Shown one piece after another: positions 51,921 to 60,835 of a stretch of DNA of 64,000 nt. Source of the DNA: Candidatus Poribacteria bacterium (lineage in GTDB: Bacteria > Poribacteria > WGA-4E > GCA-2687025); the NCBI GenBank assembly GCA_018644665.1, contig JABGQA010000115.1, positions 62,001 through 126,000 of the forward strand, given 5' to 3'. Position numbers and translations under genes: made by a program. A model generated the notes under the pieces. The model was not told the DNA's origin. It did not search any database and saw nothing but the letters and a program-made list of their open reading frames with translations. Every line of letters begins with the position of its first letter. Position 1 is the first letter of the stretch.

Positions 51921-52805
51921 CTACCTCCCGCCTTCCGGGTTCTCAAGACGCACCGCGCCGTCGTCGTCCACGGCGAGGTACGGGCCGTTGCTGCGGGGTG
52001 TCGAGCAGGGACCGTACATCACGGCGCGCTCCTCGTCCGTCATGTCCGCGACTGTCGCCTCGTCCCAATACACCTCGGGAGGGCTGATCTGCGACGCAAC
52101 ACCCGTTCGGCAGGACGTCCGCGAGGCGTACTTGTACAGCACCGACCGGCGCTCCCAGGAGTTCGTCCAGGGGAGCGTGCCGTGCGTCTGCGCCCCGTCC
52201 ATGAAGAACAGCGCATCACCGGCCCGGATGTCCGGGTTCACGACTGTGCCCATGTCGTCGTCGCACATGCGGACGCCGCGCGGCATGCGGTACTTCGACT
52301 TGTGGCTCCCTGGCACCGCTGCGAACCCGCCCTGCCCGCCAGGGCAGTCCGTGAGATTCCACGTGACGGTCACACCCCCGCAGTACGTCTTGCCGTTCTG
52401 GTGGTGGTACGCGACCCACTCGCCGTGTGGCTCGCCCTGTCCGTGAAGGGCGAGACCCTCCGAGCCAGGCAACGCGTTGTTGAACTGGGGGCCGTGGTCC
52501 AGCCGGAAGCCAGCGCCGCACATCACATTCAGCCGGGACACCACCTGTGGGTGTGCGAGGAGCTTGCGGAACGGCTCACAATGCGGCTTGGGCAGGTTCA
52601 GCAGGTTCTCGCCGCTGTACCACCGCGCGGGCGTGCCATCAAGGGCGTCCGACCCCTGCGAGCCTCTGCCGGCCCTGCCCTCGCGGACTCCCTGCTTGAC
52701 GTGTTCCAGGGCCTCGTTCACCTCGTCGATCTCGCCCTGCGTGAGGACGTTCCGCACGACGAGGTGACCCGTTAGATCCCAGTAGTACCGTTCCTTCGCC
52801 TGCAT
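51921..52805 (-). CDS. phytanoyl-CoA dioxygenase family protein (tandem paralogue)
   Basis: 294 aa. It has the same skeleton as the following gene: 'YWDLTGHLVVRNVL', 'FRLDHGPQF', 'HHQNGKTYCGGVTVTWNLTD', 'GGFAAVPGSHKS', 'GAQTHGTLPWTNSWERRSV'. Tandem duplication with divergence is likely. The pair may act on related substrates or form a heteromer. It begins the run PhyH, PhyH, enolase-superfamily dehydratase, ApnO-like, pirin, Rieske/GltB, all minus strand with gaps of 4-52 nt. Confidence 0.88.
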   Translation of the reverse strand: MQAKERYYWDLTGHLVVRNVLTQGEIDEVNEALEHVKQGVREGRAGRGSQGSDALDGTPARWYSGENLLNLPKPHCEPFRKLLAHPQVVSRLNVMCGAGFRLDHGPQFNNALPGSEGLALHGQGEPHGEWVAYHHQNGKTYCGGVTVTWNLTDCPGGQGGFAAVPGSHKSKYRMPRGVRMCDDDMGTVVNPDIRAGDALFFMDGAQTHGTLPWTNSWERRSVLYKYASRTSCRTGVASQISPPEVYWDEATVADMTDEERAVMYGPCSTPRSNGPYLAVDDDGAVRLENPEGGR

Positions 52806-52871
52806 GCCTACCTCCTCATCGCGCTCTTCCCGCGGGGGCCAGCAGGGCTGGCCGCGCCGCGGGCGCCGGTC

Positions 52872-53804
52872 TCACATCGCGCGTAGCTTCTGGTACTCGG
52901 CGGCATCCAGCAACGCCGCGCCCGCGGCGGCATTGCTCACGGCCTGCGACGGACGCGTCGCCCCGGGGATCGCGACGGGATTCGACTCGTGCGACGTCAA
53001 GAAGCGGAGCGCCGTCTCGACGAGATCGGCATCGGAGCCGAGCGCTTCGCGAACGGCCGCCAACCGCGCCAGCATCGCTTCGTACCCCGGGCGACCGCTC
53101 TCGCCACGGTTCCATCCGGCGCGCACGGAGTCCGTGAACACGCTGTCCGCGTCGTACCTCCCTGACAGCACGCCCTTGGCGAGCGGGCCCCGCACGAGGA
53201 TGCCCAGGTCGTTCGCCGCGCAGTATTCCAGCAAGCCTTGCTCCGGATCGCGGTTGAGCAGCGAGTAGTCCAGTTCTACGACCGCGCACGTTCCGTCGGA
53301 CACGTCGTGGAACGTGCGCAACACGTCGAGACTGTTCGTCGAGATCCCGTAGTGCCGGACGAAGCCTTCGGCCACGAGCGCGTCGAACCCCTCGACGTAG
53401 ATCGTAGGGTCTTCGATGTTCCCTTCGTGACACAGCATCACGTCGATCCTGTCCGTCCGCAGTCGGCCCGCGCACACATGTCCGCACGCGCGGATGACGT
53501 CGGCGCCCGTCTTGGGCAGCGCCGCGTTCGTCCGTTTCCCCCAGTTGCCTACCTTGCTCACGATGAACAGCTTGTCGCGCATGGCAGCCGTGAGTGTGGC
53601 GCCTATGCGCAGCTCGCTCGTGCCGTTCGGGATTCCGTACGATTCCGCCGTGTCGAGCAAATTCATGCCGCTGTCGATCGCGGCCAGGATGACGTCGCGC
53701 GCGGCCGCGTCGCTCATCTCACCCCACTGGTTGCCCAGGTTCCACGTGCCCAGGCCGACGACCGACACATCCCAGCCCGTCTTGCCGAAGGTTCGGTAGA
53801 TCAT
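52872..53804 (-). CDS. aldo/keto reductase
   Basis: 310 aa from ATG 53804. 'MIYRTFGKTGWDVSVVGLG' is a typical opening. The tetrad is D51, Y56 ('DTAESYG'), K84 ('VSKVGNWG') and H126 ('VMLCHEGN'). The tail 'PVAIPGATRPSQAVSNAAAG' carries the NADP-binding site. No signal peptide. It lies 66 nt upstream of the PhyH pair on the same strand, so it may belong to the same sugar-acid unit. Confidence 0.9.
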   Translation of the reverse strand: MIYRTFGKTGWDVSVVGLGTWNLGNQWGEMSDAAARDVILAAIDSGMNLLDTAESYGIPNGTSELRIGATLTAAMRDKLFIVSKVGNWGKRTNAALPKTGADVIRACGHVCAGRLRTDRIDVMLCHEGNIEDPTIYVEGFDALVAEGFVRHYGISTNSLDVLRTFHDVSDGTCAVVELDYSLLNRDPEQGLLEYCAANDLGILVRGPLAKGVLSGRYDADSVFTDSVRAGWNRGESGRPGYEAMLARLAAVREALGSDADLVETALRFLTSHESNPVAIPGATRPSQAVSNAAAGAALLDAAEYQKLRAM

Positions 53805-53975
53805 GCCGCCCCGGTTCCCCAGATGCCGCGGTTCTCGTCTCACCGCCTATGTGACGCCGGCCAGGTTACCCGGGAACACCGCATGACGGAACGTGTGGCG
53901 TAAGCTGGCGCCGCGGACCTCCCCACCGGCAAAACCGTTGGCTATGTTTGCGGTGGGAGGAGGCGCGTCTGGCAC

Positions 53976-55061
53976 ATGCCGAAGCAGGTTAGACCGAAGC
54001 GACGGCGCAGGCCGTTCGACAATCAACGCCGCCGTCGGAACTTCCGGCCGACGATCTCACGCCGTGAGACTTCTCTCGGCGCCCTGATAATCCTCATCCT
54101 CGCGGGCGTCGGCGTAGCCGTCTACGTGAAGGGCGGACTGTACGACGAGTCGCTCTTTGCCTTGGATGTGGACCTCCTCGCCGAAGGCGAAGTCCTGCCA
54201 ACGGTGACATACGCTGCTGACCTTGAGCCTTCGACTACGGCCGTCACGTCGGTCGGCTTCCTGCCCGTGTCCGCGCCCGAAGGCTGGCAGGCCATGGGCC
54301 CTGTCGAGCGCTTCACGCCCGACAACCTCTACGTGAAAATCAACGGCCGCGCTGAGCAGTATCTCGACTTCGATGTCGAGGGCATGGAGACCATGACGCT
54401 CGTTCACACGGGCGATTCTTCGCGGTTCCTCGACACGTACATTTACGACATGGGTTCGCAACAGAACGCTCTCGGCATCTTCGTGACGGAGCGGTCACCG
54501 GGAGAGCCGGCAGAATACGGCACGGACGGGTACAGCGTCGGGTCCAGCCTGTTCTTCCGCAAGGGGCGTTACTACACCCAACTCCTCGGCTCGGACGGGT
54601 CTGGGGAAACACGCGCCGCATTGGACGACATCGCGGGCGCGTTGGACGCCGCCCAGCCGGCGGAGCAGGCCGAGCAGTCGTGGGCCGACGCGGCCTTCCC
54701 CGCGGACGGCTTCATGGCGGATTCGCGCGGCTACCTGTCCGAGGACGTCTTCGGCCTGTCGTTCCTGTCCGACGTGCACACGGCTACCTACGCGGACGAA
54801 GGCGTCGAGGTCACCTGCTTCCTCACGAGGCGCGACCTACGCGAGCAGGCGGCCGAACTCTGGGTCTCGTACCGCGCGTACATCAACGAGTTCGGATCCG
54901 AGCGGGCGTTGGAATGGGAAGATGTCCCCGTAGTCGCGGGGGACTTTGGCGGCTTCTACGACATCGCGTTCAGCAAGAACGGCTACTTCGGCGGCGTGAC
55001 GAACGCGACCGACTTCGACGCCGCGGAACGCTTCGCCCACGCGCTGGCGGACAGCCTGTAA
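53976..55061 (+). CDS. DUF6599-like membrane-anchored protein
   Basis: 361 aa. A basic N-terminal tail (first 30 residues) precedes one transmembrane helix ('LGALIILILAGVGVAVYV', about 35-52). The outside part has 'VERFTPDNLYVKINGRAEQYL', 'LDTYIYDMGSQQNALGIFV', 'RKGRYYTQLLGS' and so on, the pattern of DUF6599 proteins. These usually sit next to DUF362 and NapH-like genes, as here. It is the first gene of a four-gene unit. Function is unknown; the neighbours imply electron transfer at the membrane surface. Confidence 0.75.
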   Translation: MPKQVRPKRRRRPFDNQRRRRNFRPTISRRETSLGALIILILAGVGVAVYVKGGLYDESLFALDVDLLAEGEVLPTVTYAADLEPSTTAVTSVGFLPVSAPEGWQAMGPVERFTPDNLYVKINGRAEQYLDFDVEGMETMTLVHTGDSSRFLDTYIYDMGSQQNALGIFVTERSPGEPAEYGTDGYSVGSSLFFRKGRYYTQLLGSDGSGETRAALDDIAGALDAAQPAEQAEQSWADAAFPADGFMADSRGYLSEDVFGLSFLSDVHTATYADEGVEVTCFLTRRDLREQAAELWVSYRAYINEFGSERALEWEDVPVVAGDFGGFYDIAFSKNGYFGGVTNATDFDAAERFAHALADSL

Positions 55062-55072
55062 GAAGGGATCGC

Positions 55073-56044
55073 ATGGAGCGACGCGAGTTCATCAAGCGTG
55101 TAGGAGGCGCCGCCGCCGCGGTCGTTGGCGCCGGAGCGGGAGCCCTGCTTCTGCACAACCGTCCGGTGTTGGACGGGCCGAAGCACGCTACGTTGCCCTC
55201 GTACGCGATCGAGTTGGGAACGGGCGACCCGCGTATGTCGGTCGTGACCGGGACGGACGTGCCCCGCATGGTCGCCGCCGGGTTCGACGGCATGGGCGGC
55301 ATCGCGAAGTTCGTGCAGCGCGACGACGTCGTGCTTGTGAAGGCCAACGTCGCGTTCGACCGCCCGCCGATGCTTGCCGCGACCACGCGACCCGAGGTGT
55401 TACACGCCGTGGTGATGCAGTGCCGGGAGGCCGGGGCGCGCAAGGTGATCGTCGCGGATAACCCGATAAACCAACCGGCCAGCTCGTTCTTCAAGTCGGG
55501 CATCAAGCAGGCCGCCGAGGAAGCCGGCGCGGAGATCGTCTACCCCTACCCGAGCGAGTTCGAGGAGCTGTACATCGGCGGCGAGACGCTGACGACGACA
55601 TGGCCCATGTTCTACGGCCCGTTCAAACGCGCGACGAAGGTCATCGGCGTAGCGCCCCTCAAGGACCACAACCTCTGCCACGCGTCGATGACCATGAAGA
55701 ACTGGTACGGGCTGCTCGGGGGTGGCCGTAACCGCTTCCACCAGGACATCCACGGCATTATCTCGGACTTCCCGCACATGATGAAGCCGACGCTCGTCGT
55801 GCTGGACGGCACACGCATCCTGACGCGCAACGGCCCTACGGGAGGCAGCCTGAGCGACGTCGCCGAGGGGAACACGCTCGTGATGGGCGTGGACATGGTC
55901 GCCGTCGACGCGTACGGCTACGACCTCCTACGTCGCATCCGAGGCTCGGGGCCGGACACGCTGGACTACCTGGAGCAGGCGCACGCGCGCGGGTTGGGGA
56001 ATCGCGACTGGCGCAGCCTAAACGTCAAGGAGGCGCGCGTGTGA
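55073..56044 (+). CDS. DUF362-domain protein with TAT signal
   Basis: 323 aa from ATG 55073 ('agaaggga' upstream), 11 nt after the previous gene. The start '[21 protein letters not shown]' region has the twin-arginine consensus RREFIK, so the folded protein is exported with its cofactor. The DUF362 core shows '[16 protein letters not shown]', '[10 protein letters not shown]', '[12 protein letters not shown]' and 'TMKNWYGLL'. DUF362 proteins are often fused to or paired with Fe-S ferredoxins. Its stop overlaps the next start (GTGA, 56041-56044). Confidence 0.88.
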   Translation: MERREFIKRVGGAAAAVVGAGAGALLLHNRPVLDGPKHATLPSYAIELGTGDPRMSVVTGTDVPRMVAAGFDGMGGIAKFVQRDDVVLVKANVAFDRPPMLAATTRPEVLHAVVMQCREAGARKVIVADNPINQPASSFFKSGIKQAAEEAGAEIVYPYPSEFEELYIGGETLTTTWPMFYGPFKRATKVIGVAPLKDHNLCHASMTMKNWYGLLGGGRNRFHQDIHGIISDFPHMMKPTLVVLDGTRILTRNGPTGGSLSDVAEGNTLVMGVDMVAVDAYGYDLLRRIRGSGPDTLDYLEQAHARGLGNRDWRSLNVKEARV

Positions 56045-57549
56045 AGATAACGCGCGTTCGCGTCGCGGCTCAGGCGTTCTTCCTGCTGCTGTTCCTGTTC
56101 TTCGCCTTCGTGACGCAGTTCAGCTACCTCAAGGGCTATCCCGTCTCGCTGTTCCTCGAGGCGGACCCCTTGGTCGCGTTCGCCACGAGCATCACCACGC
56201 ACAGCCTCTACCGAGGTCTCCTCTGGTCGCTTGTACTGATCGCGCCGACGTTGTTGCTGGGGCGCATCTTCTGCGGCTGGATATGCCCATACGGCACGCT
56301 GCATCAGTTCATCGCGTGGCTCGCGAGCGGCAAGAACACGAAGCGCCGGATGGAGGCGAACCGCTATCGGTCGTACTTCGCGACCAAGTACTACATCCTG
56401 GCGGCGATGGCCGTGGCGGCGATCTTCGGCTCGCTCCAGATAGGCTGGCTCGACCCGATTCCCATGCTCTCGCGGTCGCTCACGGTCGCCGTCTGGCCGG
56501 CGATTGACGCCGCCACGGGCCTGATTTTCATCCGCCCGTACGTCTTCCAGTTCAGTTGGGTCGTGGGGTTCATCTTGTTCGGCCTGCTGGCGATGAACGC
56601 CATCATCCCGCGCTTCTTCTGTCGGGTGCTGTGTCCGCTCGGGGCCACGCTGGGCGTGCTGTCGCGCTTCTCGCTGTGGCGCATTGACCGTGACCACGAG
56701 AAGTGCACCGACTGCGACCTGTGCAAGAACTTCTGCGAGGGCGCGTCAGACCCGCACCTCGACCTTCGCAAGTCCGAGTGCATGGTCTGCATGAGCTGCA
56801 TCGAGGACTGTCCCGAGGACGCGCTGAGTTTCCGCTTCATGCCCGCGCCCGAGCGCGAGGTGCGCGAGCCCGACCTGGCGCGACGCAAGCTCATATTCAG
56901 CTCGCTGACTGGTCTGCTGTTCATCCCCTTCACGCGCCGCAGCGGCGCCACGACGACCAACTTCAGCAAGAAGATGATCCGCCCGCCGGGCTCCGTGGCG
57001 GAGCCTGAGTTCCTCGAGCGGTGCATCAAGTGCGACCAGTGTCTGCGCGTGTGCCCGACGAACACGCTCCAGCCGACGATGCTGGAGGCCGGCATCCAGG
57101 GCATCTGGACACCGATCATGAACATGCGCACCGGGTACTGCGAGTTGAACTGCACGCTATGCGGCCAGGTGTGCCCGACCGGCGCGATCCAGAAGATCTC
57201 GATTGCGGAGAAGCTCGGCCTGGGGACGTACACGGAGCAGGGGCCGCTACGCGTCGGCACGGCCTTCTACGACCGCGGTCGGTGCCTGCCGTGGGCGATG
57301 GACACCCCGTGCGTTGTGTGCGAGGAAGTATGTCCCGTGTCGCCCAAGGCCATATACACGCGACCGAAGACGGTGACCGATCGCTATGGCGAACAGGTCC
57401 ATCTTGAGCAGCCGCACATCGACCCGGTTCGGTGCATCGGTTGCGGCATCTGCGAACACGAGTGTCCCGTCGAAGACGAGCGCGCCGTCCGCGTCACGGC
57501 TGTGGGCGAGACGCGCTCTACCGAACGGCGTCTGCTTCTGGACGGGTGA
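56041..57549 (+). CDS. NapH/RdxA-like membrane polyferredoxin
   Basis: 502 aa from GTG 56041. The N-terminal half has five or so transmembrane helices with two CxxxCP motifs at membrane borders ('FCGWICPYG', 'FCRVLCPLG'), as in NapH/NosR/RdxA. The C-terminal half carries several [4Fe-4S] sites: '[11 protein letters not shown]', '[12 protein letters not shown]', '[12 protein letters not shown]', 'CTLCGQVCP', 'CVVCEEVCP' and '[12 protein letters not shown]'. It would pass electrons between the quinone pool or cytoplasm and exported partners. It sits between DUF362 and a TAT-exported aldo/keto reductase. Confidence 0.92.
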   Translation: MKITRVRVAAQAFFLLLFLFFAFVTQFSYLKGYPVSLFLEADPLVAFATSITTHSLYRGLLWSLVLIAPTLLLGRIFCGWICPYGTLHQFIAWLASGKNTKRRMEANRYRSYFATKYYILAAMAVAAIFGSLQIGWLDPIPMLSRSLTVAVWPAIDAATGLIFIRPYVFQFSWVVGFILFGLLAMNAIIPRFFCRVLCPLGATLGVLSRFSLWRIDRDHEKCTDCDLCKNFCEGASDPHLDLRKSECMVCMSCIEDCPEDALSFRFMPAPEREVREPDLARRKLIFSSLTGLLFIPFTRRSGATTTNFSKKMIRPPGSVAEPEFLERCIKCDQCLRVCPTNTLQPTMLEAGIQGIWTPIMNMRTGYCELNCTLCGQVCPTGAIQKISIAEKLGLGTYTEQGPLRVGTAFYDRGRCLPWAMDTPCVVCEEVCPVSPKAIYTRPKTVTDRYGEQVHLEQPHIDPVRCIGCGICEHECPVEDERAVRVTAVGETRSTERRLLLDG

Positions 57550-57580
57550 CGCCGTCCAAGGAACCACGAAAGGACGACGC

Positions 57581-58765
57581 ATGGCACGCAAGAAGGACGG
57601 ACTGACCCGTCGCGAATTCCTGGCGACGGCGGGGGCCGCGGCCGTCGGCTCCACGTTCCTCCCACGCTTCCTGATGGCAGAGGAGGAAGCCGTCGAGGCG
57701 ATGATCAACGCGGGCGGAATGCCCCTGTCGAAGCTCGGGAAGACGGGCGAGAAGGTGTCCGCGCTCGGGTTTGGTGGCGGCGGCACCGTGGCGAAGGCGC
57801 CGCGTCTGCTTCCGTCGGCGATCCAGAAGGGCGTCACGTACATCGACACCGCGGAGGGCTACGACAACGGGAACAGTGAGCGCGAGATCGGCAAGTACCT
57901 GGCGACCGTCGACACGCGCAAGGACCTTTTCATCGTCACGAAGACGGGCGACCACGACCCGGCGAAACTGGAAGAGCATCTCGACGGCAGTCTGGAGCGC
58001 CTCCAGACCGACTATGTCGACGTGCTGTACCTCCACAACCTCGGCGATCCCGAGCGCCTCGATGGCGAGATGATGGCCGCCGCCGAAGCGCTGAAGAAGT
58101 CCGGCAAGACACGCCTCTTCGGGCTGTCGTCGCACCACGAGCAGATGATCCCGGTGCTCGGCAAGGCGGCAGAGGTTGGCTTCATCGACATGCTCATGAT
58201 GAAGTACAACTTCCGCGACTACGGCGACGCCGACCTGAACGCCGCGCTCGACAAGTGCCACGAGGCGGAGGTCGGGCTGGTCGCCATGAAGACCGGCGCC
58301 GGGGCTGTCCCTGACTTCGCGGAGTTCGAGAAGGAGGGCCTCAGCAAGCAGGTCGTGTCGCTCAAGGCGACGCTCGCCGACCCGCGCATCGCCGTCGTCG
58401 TCTCGAAGATGGCGAACATGGAGCAGGTGACCCAGAACTCGACCGCCGCGAAGGAGCAGAAGCTCTCCCGCGCCGAGTGGGAACTCCTGGAGCGCTACGC
58501 GCAGGCCACGAACCACCTGTATTGCCGCGGCTGCCAGAGCGTGTGCGGCCCGGCGTGTGGTGGCATCGCAGTGGCGGACATCCTCCGCTACAAGATGTAC
58601 CACGACGGGTACGGCGAAGTGGCCGAGGCGCGCGAGCTGTACGCTGCTCTGCCACCCGCGCGGAAGGCCATCGACGGCGCGGACTTCGCTGCCGCCGAAC
58701 GCGCTTGCCCGCAGGGCATCGCCATCTCGAAGGCGCTGGCCGACGCCGACGGCGTCCTGAGCTAG
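57581..58765 (+). CDS. TAT-exported aldo/keto reductase with C-terminal Fe-S motif
   Basis: 394 aa from ATG 57581 ('aaagga' upstream). The twin-arginine signal is 'LTRREFLATAGAAAVG' (R10/R11). The aldo/keto-reductase barrel has D89, Y94 ('DTAEGYD'), K121 ('VTKTG') and H152 ('YLHNLG'). The C-terminal extension has 'YCRGCQSVCGPACGG' and, near the end, 'ACPQGIAI', the Cys pattern of AKR proteins that bind a [4Fe-4S] cluster. Export is odd for an enzyme normally dependent on NADPH. It is the last gene of the redox unit and is closed by a strong hairpin. Confidence 0.9.
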   Translation: MARKKDGLTRREFLATAGAAAVGSTFLPRFLMAEEEAVEAMINAGGMPLSKLGKTGEKVSALGFGGGGTVAKAPRLLPSAIQKGVTYIDTAEGYDNGNSEREIGKYLATVDTRKDLFIVTKTGDHDPAKLEEHLDGSLERLQTDYVDVLYLHNLGDPERLDGEMMAAAEALKKSGKTRLFGLSSHHEQMIPVLGKAAEVGFIDMLMMKYNFRDYGDADLNAALDKCHEAEVGLVAMKTGAGAVPDFAEFEKEGLSKQVVSLKATLADPRIAVVVSKMANMEQVTQNSTAAKEQKLSRAEWELLERYAQATNHLYCRGCQSVCGPACGGIAVADILRYKMYHDGYGEVAEARELYAALPPARKAIDGADFAAAERACPQGIAISKALADADGVLS

Positions 58766-58787
58766 CCACGACTCGGTCCCGAGCGCG

Positions 58788-58823
58788 GAGAAGCCCCCTC
58801 CCGATCCCTGGAGGGGGCTTCTC
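58788..58823 (+). terminator. strong terminator hairpin
   Basis: Perfect 14-bp arms GAGAAGCCCCCTCC (58788-58801) and GGAGGGGGCTTCTC (58810-58823) with an 8-nt loop, 22 nt after the aldo/keto reductase stop. It ends the redox operon. The following sequence has only a weak T-rich stretch. Confidence 0.85.
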
Positions 58824-59162
58824 GCGTCTTGTCTGCGGCGCCTTCAGCTCTCGCTGCGTCGTGGCCGCCTTCCCGGCCACGTGAGCAGCCGTCTGCGCGC
58901 GGTTGGGGACTTCGGTCAACGCATCGCGTCCCAAGATGAGCCACGCGACCGGGCGATGTCTCATTGTGTGTGTTGGAGCGCCGTGCGATAGTCGCCCCGG
59001 GGCAGCCTCGCCCTTCCTCCGCCCGACCGGCCCGGCGCGGCCCGTGACGGTTGCGTCCGAGCCTACGTCCTTAACCGCCTCGGGTCAGAATGCATGCTTG
59101 CGTACGGTGCCCCAACGCTATCCGCCGCACCCACATACCGGAAACGGCTCCGAGCCGCCTCC
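58824..59162. other. intergenic gap
   Basis: About 340 bases between the hairpin and the CRTAC1 gene. It should hold the promoter of the latter. I see no clear promoter, repeat or small gene. Confidence 0.4.
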
Positions 59163-60830
59163 ATGCGCCGGGGAGCGCGCGTGACGGCGTTCATCTGGCT
59201 GACCTGCCTGTGCATCGCCGACGTGGCGTGGCCCAGCATCGCCTTCACCGACATCAGCGCCCAATCCGGCGTCGACTTCCGCCACACTGACGGTCGCACC
59301 GGCGAGCTTCACTTCCCCGAGACGATCGGCTCCGGCTGCGCCCTGTTCGACTACGACAACGACGGGTGGTTGGACCTCTACCTCGTCAACGCGGGCGACG
59401 CGCCCGGCCGTGAAGGAAGAGACGCGGCGGCCGGCGCAAACCGGCTCTACCGCAATGCCGGGGACGGCACGTTCATCGACGTCACAGACGCCGCGGGCGT
59501 GGGTGACACGGGGTATGGCGTCGGCGTGTGCGTCGGCGACTACGACAACGACGGGTGGGAGGATCTGTTCGTCACCGGCTTCGGGGGCACGACCCTCTAC
59601 CGCAACCGGGGCAATGGGGAGTTCGACGACGTGACGGCGTCGGCGGGCGTGTACGTCGACAGATGGACGACCGCGGCGGCGTTCGGCGATCTCGACGCCG
59701 ATGGCGATCTCGATCTCTACGTCGCGCGGTATTGCGTTTGGACGCTTGACGAGCATCGGGTGTGTCACGAGCATGGGCACGACGTCTACTGCGGGCCGGA
59801 GGAGTTCGAGGGGGACGCGGACGTCCTGTTCATCAACCGCGGCGACGGCACGTTCGAGGACGCGACCCAGCGCGCCCGCGTGACGGGAGCGGACGGCAAG
59901 GGCCTCGGCGTGCTGATCCTGGACCACGACGGCGACGGCGACGAGGACATCTACGTCGCATGCGATGGCACACCGAACCTCCTCTATTCAAGCCTCGGCG
60001 ATGGCACGTTCGAGGACGTCGGCTGGCTCGTGGGCACGGACGGCGACGACGCGGGCAACCCACAGGGCAGCATGGGCGTGGACTTCGGCGACTACAACGG
60101 CGACGGACTGCTCGACCTGATCGTGACGAACTTTCAGCGGCAGTACAACACCGTCTACCGCAACGACGGCGACGGCTTCTTCGCCGACGTTTCGTTCATC
60201 GTCGGCCTCGGACAGACGTTGCCTGACGTCAGTTGGGGCACGGCGTTCTTCGACGCGGACAACGACGGGTGGTCGGACCTGTTTGTGGCCAACGGCCACA
60301 TCCAGACGAACATCGCCGACTACGACCCGACATCGACCTATCGCCAGCGGAACCGCCTTTACCGGAACAGCGGGTCGTCAGGCTTCGTGGACGTCACGTC
60401 GACGGCTGGCGACGGGCTACAGCCTGTGAAAGCCAGCCGTGGCACGGCGTTCGGCGATATCGACAACGACGGCGACGTCGATGTCGTGGTCAGCAACGCG
60501 AGCGACGCGCCGGACATCCTGAGGAACGACACCGTCGGCGGCGCTTACCTGCTGGTCGATCTCGTCGGCCGACGCAGCAACGCCAGTGGGATCGGCGCTC
60601 ATGTGCGCGCGTCTGCCGGTGACCTGCGGATCGTGAAGGAAGCGCGTAGCGGGGGCAGCTACGTGTCGCACAACGACCTGCGTGTCCACATCGGCCTCGG
60701 ATCGACGACATCGGTCGACCTGCTCGAAGTGACTTGGCCGTCTGGTGTCGTCGACACCATGCGCGACGTCGCGGCGAATCGACAGGTGCGCGTCGTTGAG
60801 GGTGTGGGCATCGCCACCGAGGGCCCGTAG
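59163..60830 (+). CDS. exported FG-GAP/ASPIC (CRTAC1-like) repeat protein
   Basis: 555 aa from ATG 59163. The frame begins at 59094, but the signal peptide 'VTAFIWLTCLCIADVAWP' suits the later start. Seven or so FG-GAP/VCBS units with calcium loops follow: 'DYDNDGWLDLYLVN', 'DLDADGDLDLYVARY', 'DHDGDGDEDIYVACD', 'DYNGDGLLDLIVTN' and 'DIDNDGDVDVVVSN'. The C-terminal ASPIC/UnbV domain has 'GIGAHVRASAGDL', 'GGSYVSHNDLRVHIGLG' and 'LLEVTWPSGVVD'. It is likely a secreted or surface calcium-binding propeller. A TPR gene starts 5 nt after it. Confidence 0.92.
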   Translation: MRRGARVTAFIWLTCLCIADVAWPSIAFTDISAQSGVDFRHTDGRTGELHFPETIGSGCALFDYDNDGWLDLYLVNAGDAPGREGRDAAAGANRLYRNAGDGTFIDVTDAAGVGDTGYGVGVCVGDYDNDGWEDLFVTGFGGTTLYRNRGNGEFDDVTASAGVYVDRWTTAAAFGDLDADGDLDLYVARYCVWTLDEHRVCHEHGHDVYCGPEEFEGDADVLFINRGDGTFEDATQRARVTGADGKGLGVLILDHDGDGDEDIYVACDGTPNLLYSSLGDGTFEDVGWLVGTDGDDAGNPQGSMGVDFGDYNGDGLLDLIVTNFQRQYNTVYRNDGDGFFADVSFIVGLGQTLPDVSWGTAFFDADNDGWSDLFVANGHIQTNIADYDPTSTYRQRNRLYRNSGSSGFVDVTSTAGDGLQPVKASRGTAFGDIDNDGDVDVVVSNASDAPDILRNDTVGGAYLLVDLVGRRSNASGIGAHVRASAGDLRIVKEARSGGSYVSHNDLRVHIGLGSTTSVDLLEVTWPSGVVDTMRDVAANRQVRVVEGVGIATEGP

Positions 60831-60835
60831 ATCGC

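Noticed and set aside
57518-58603. 361-codon minus-strand open frame
   Set aside because: It is antisense to the TAT aldo/keto reductase and has leucine/arginine-rich shadow composition.
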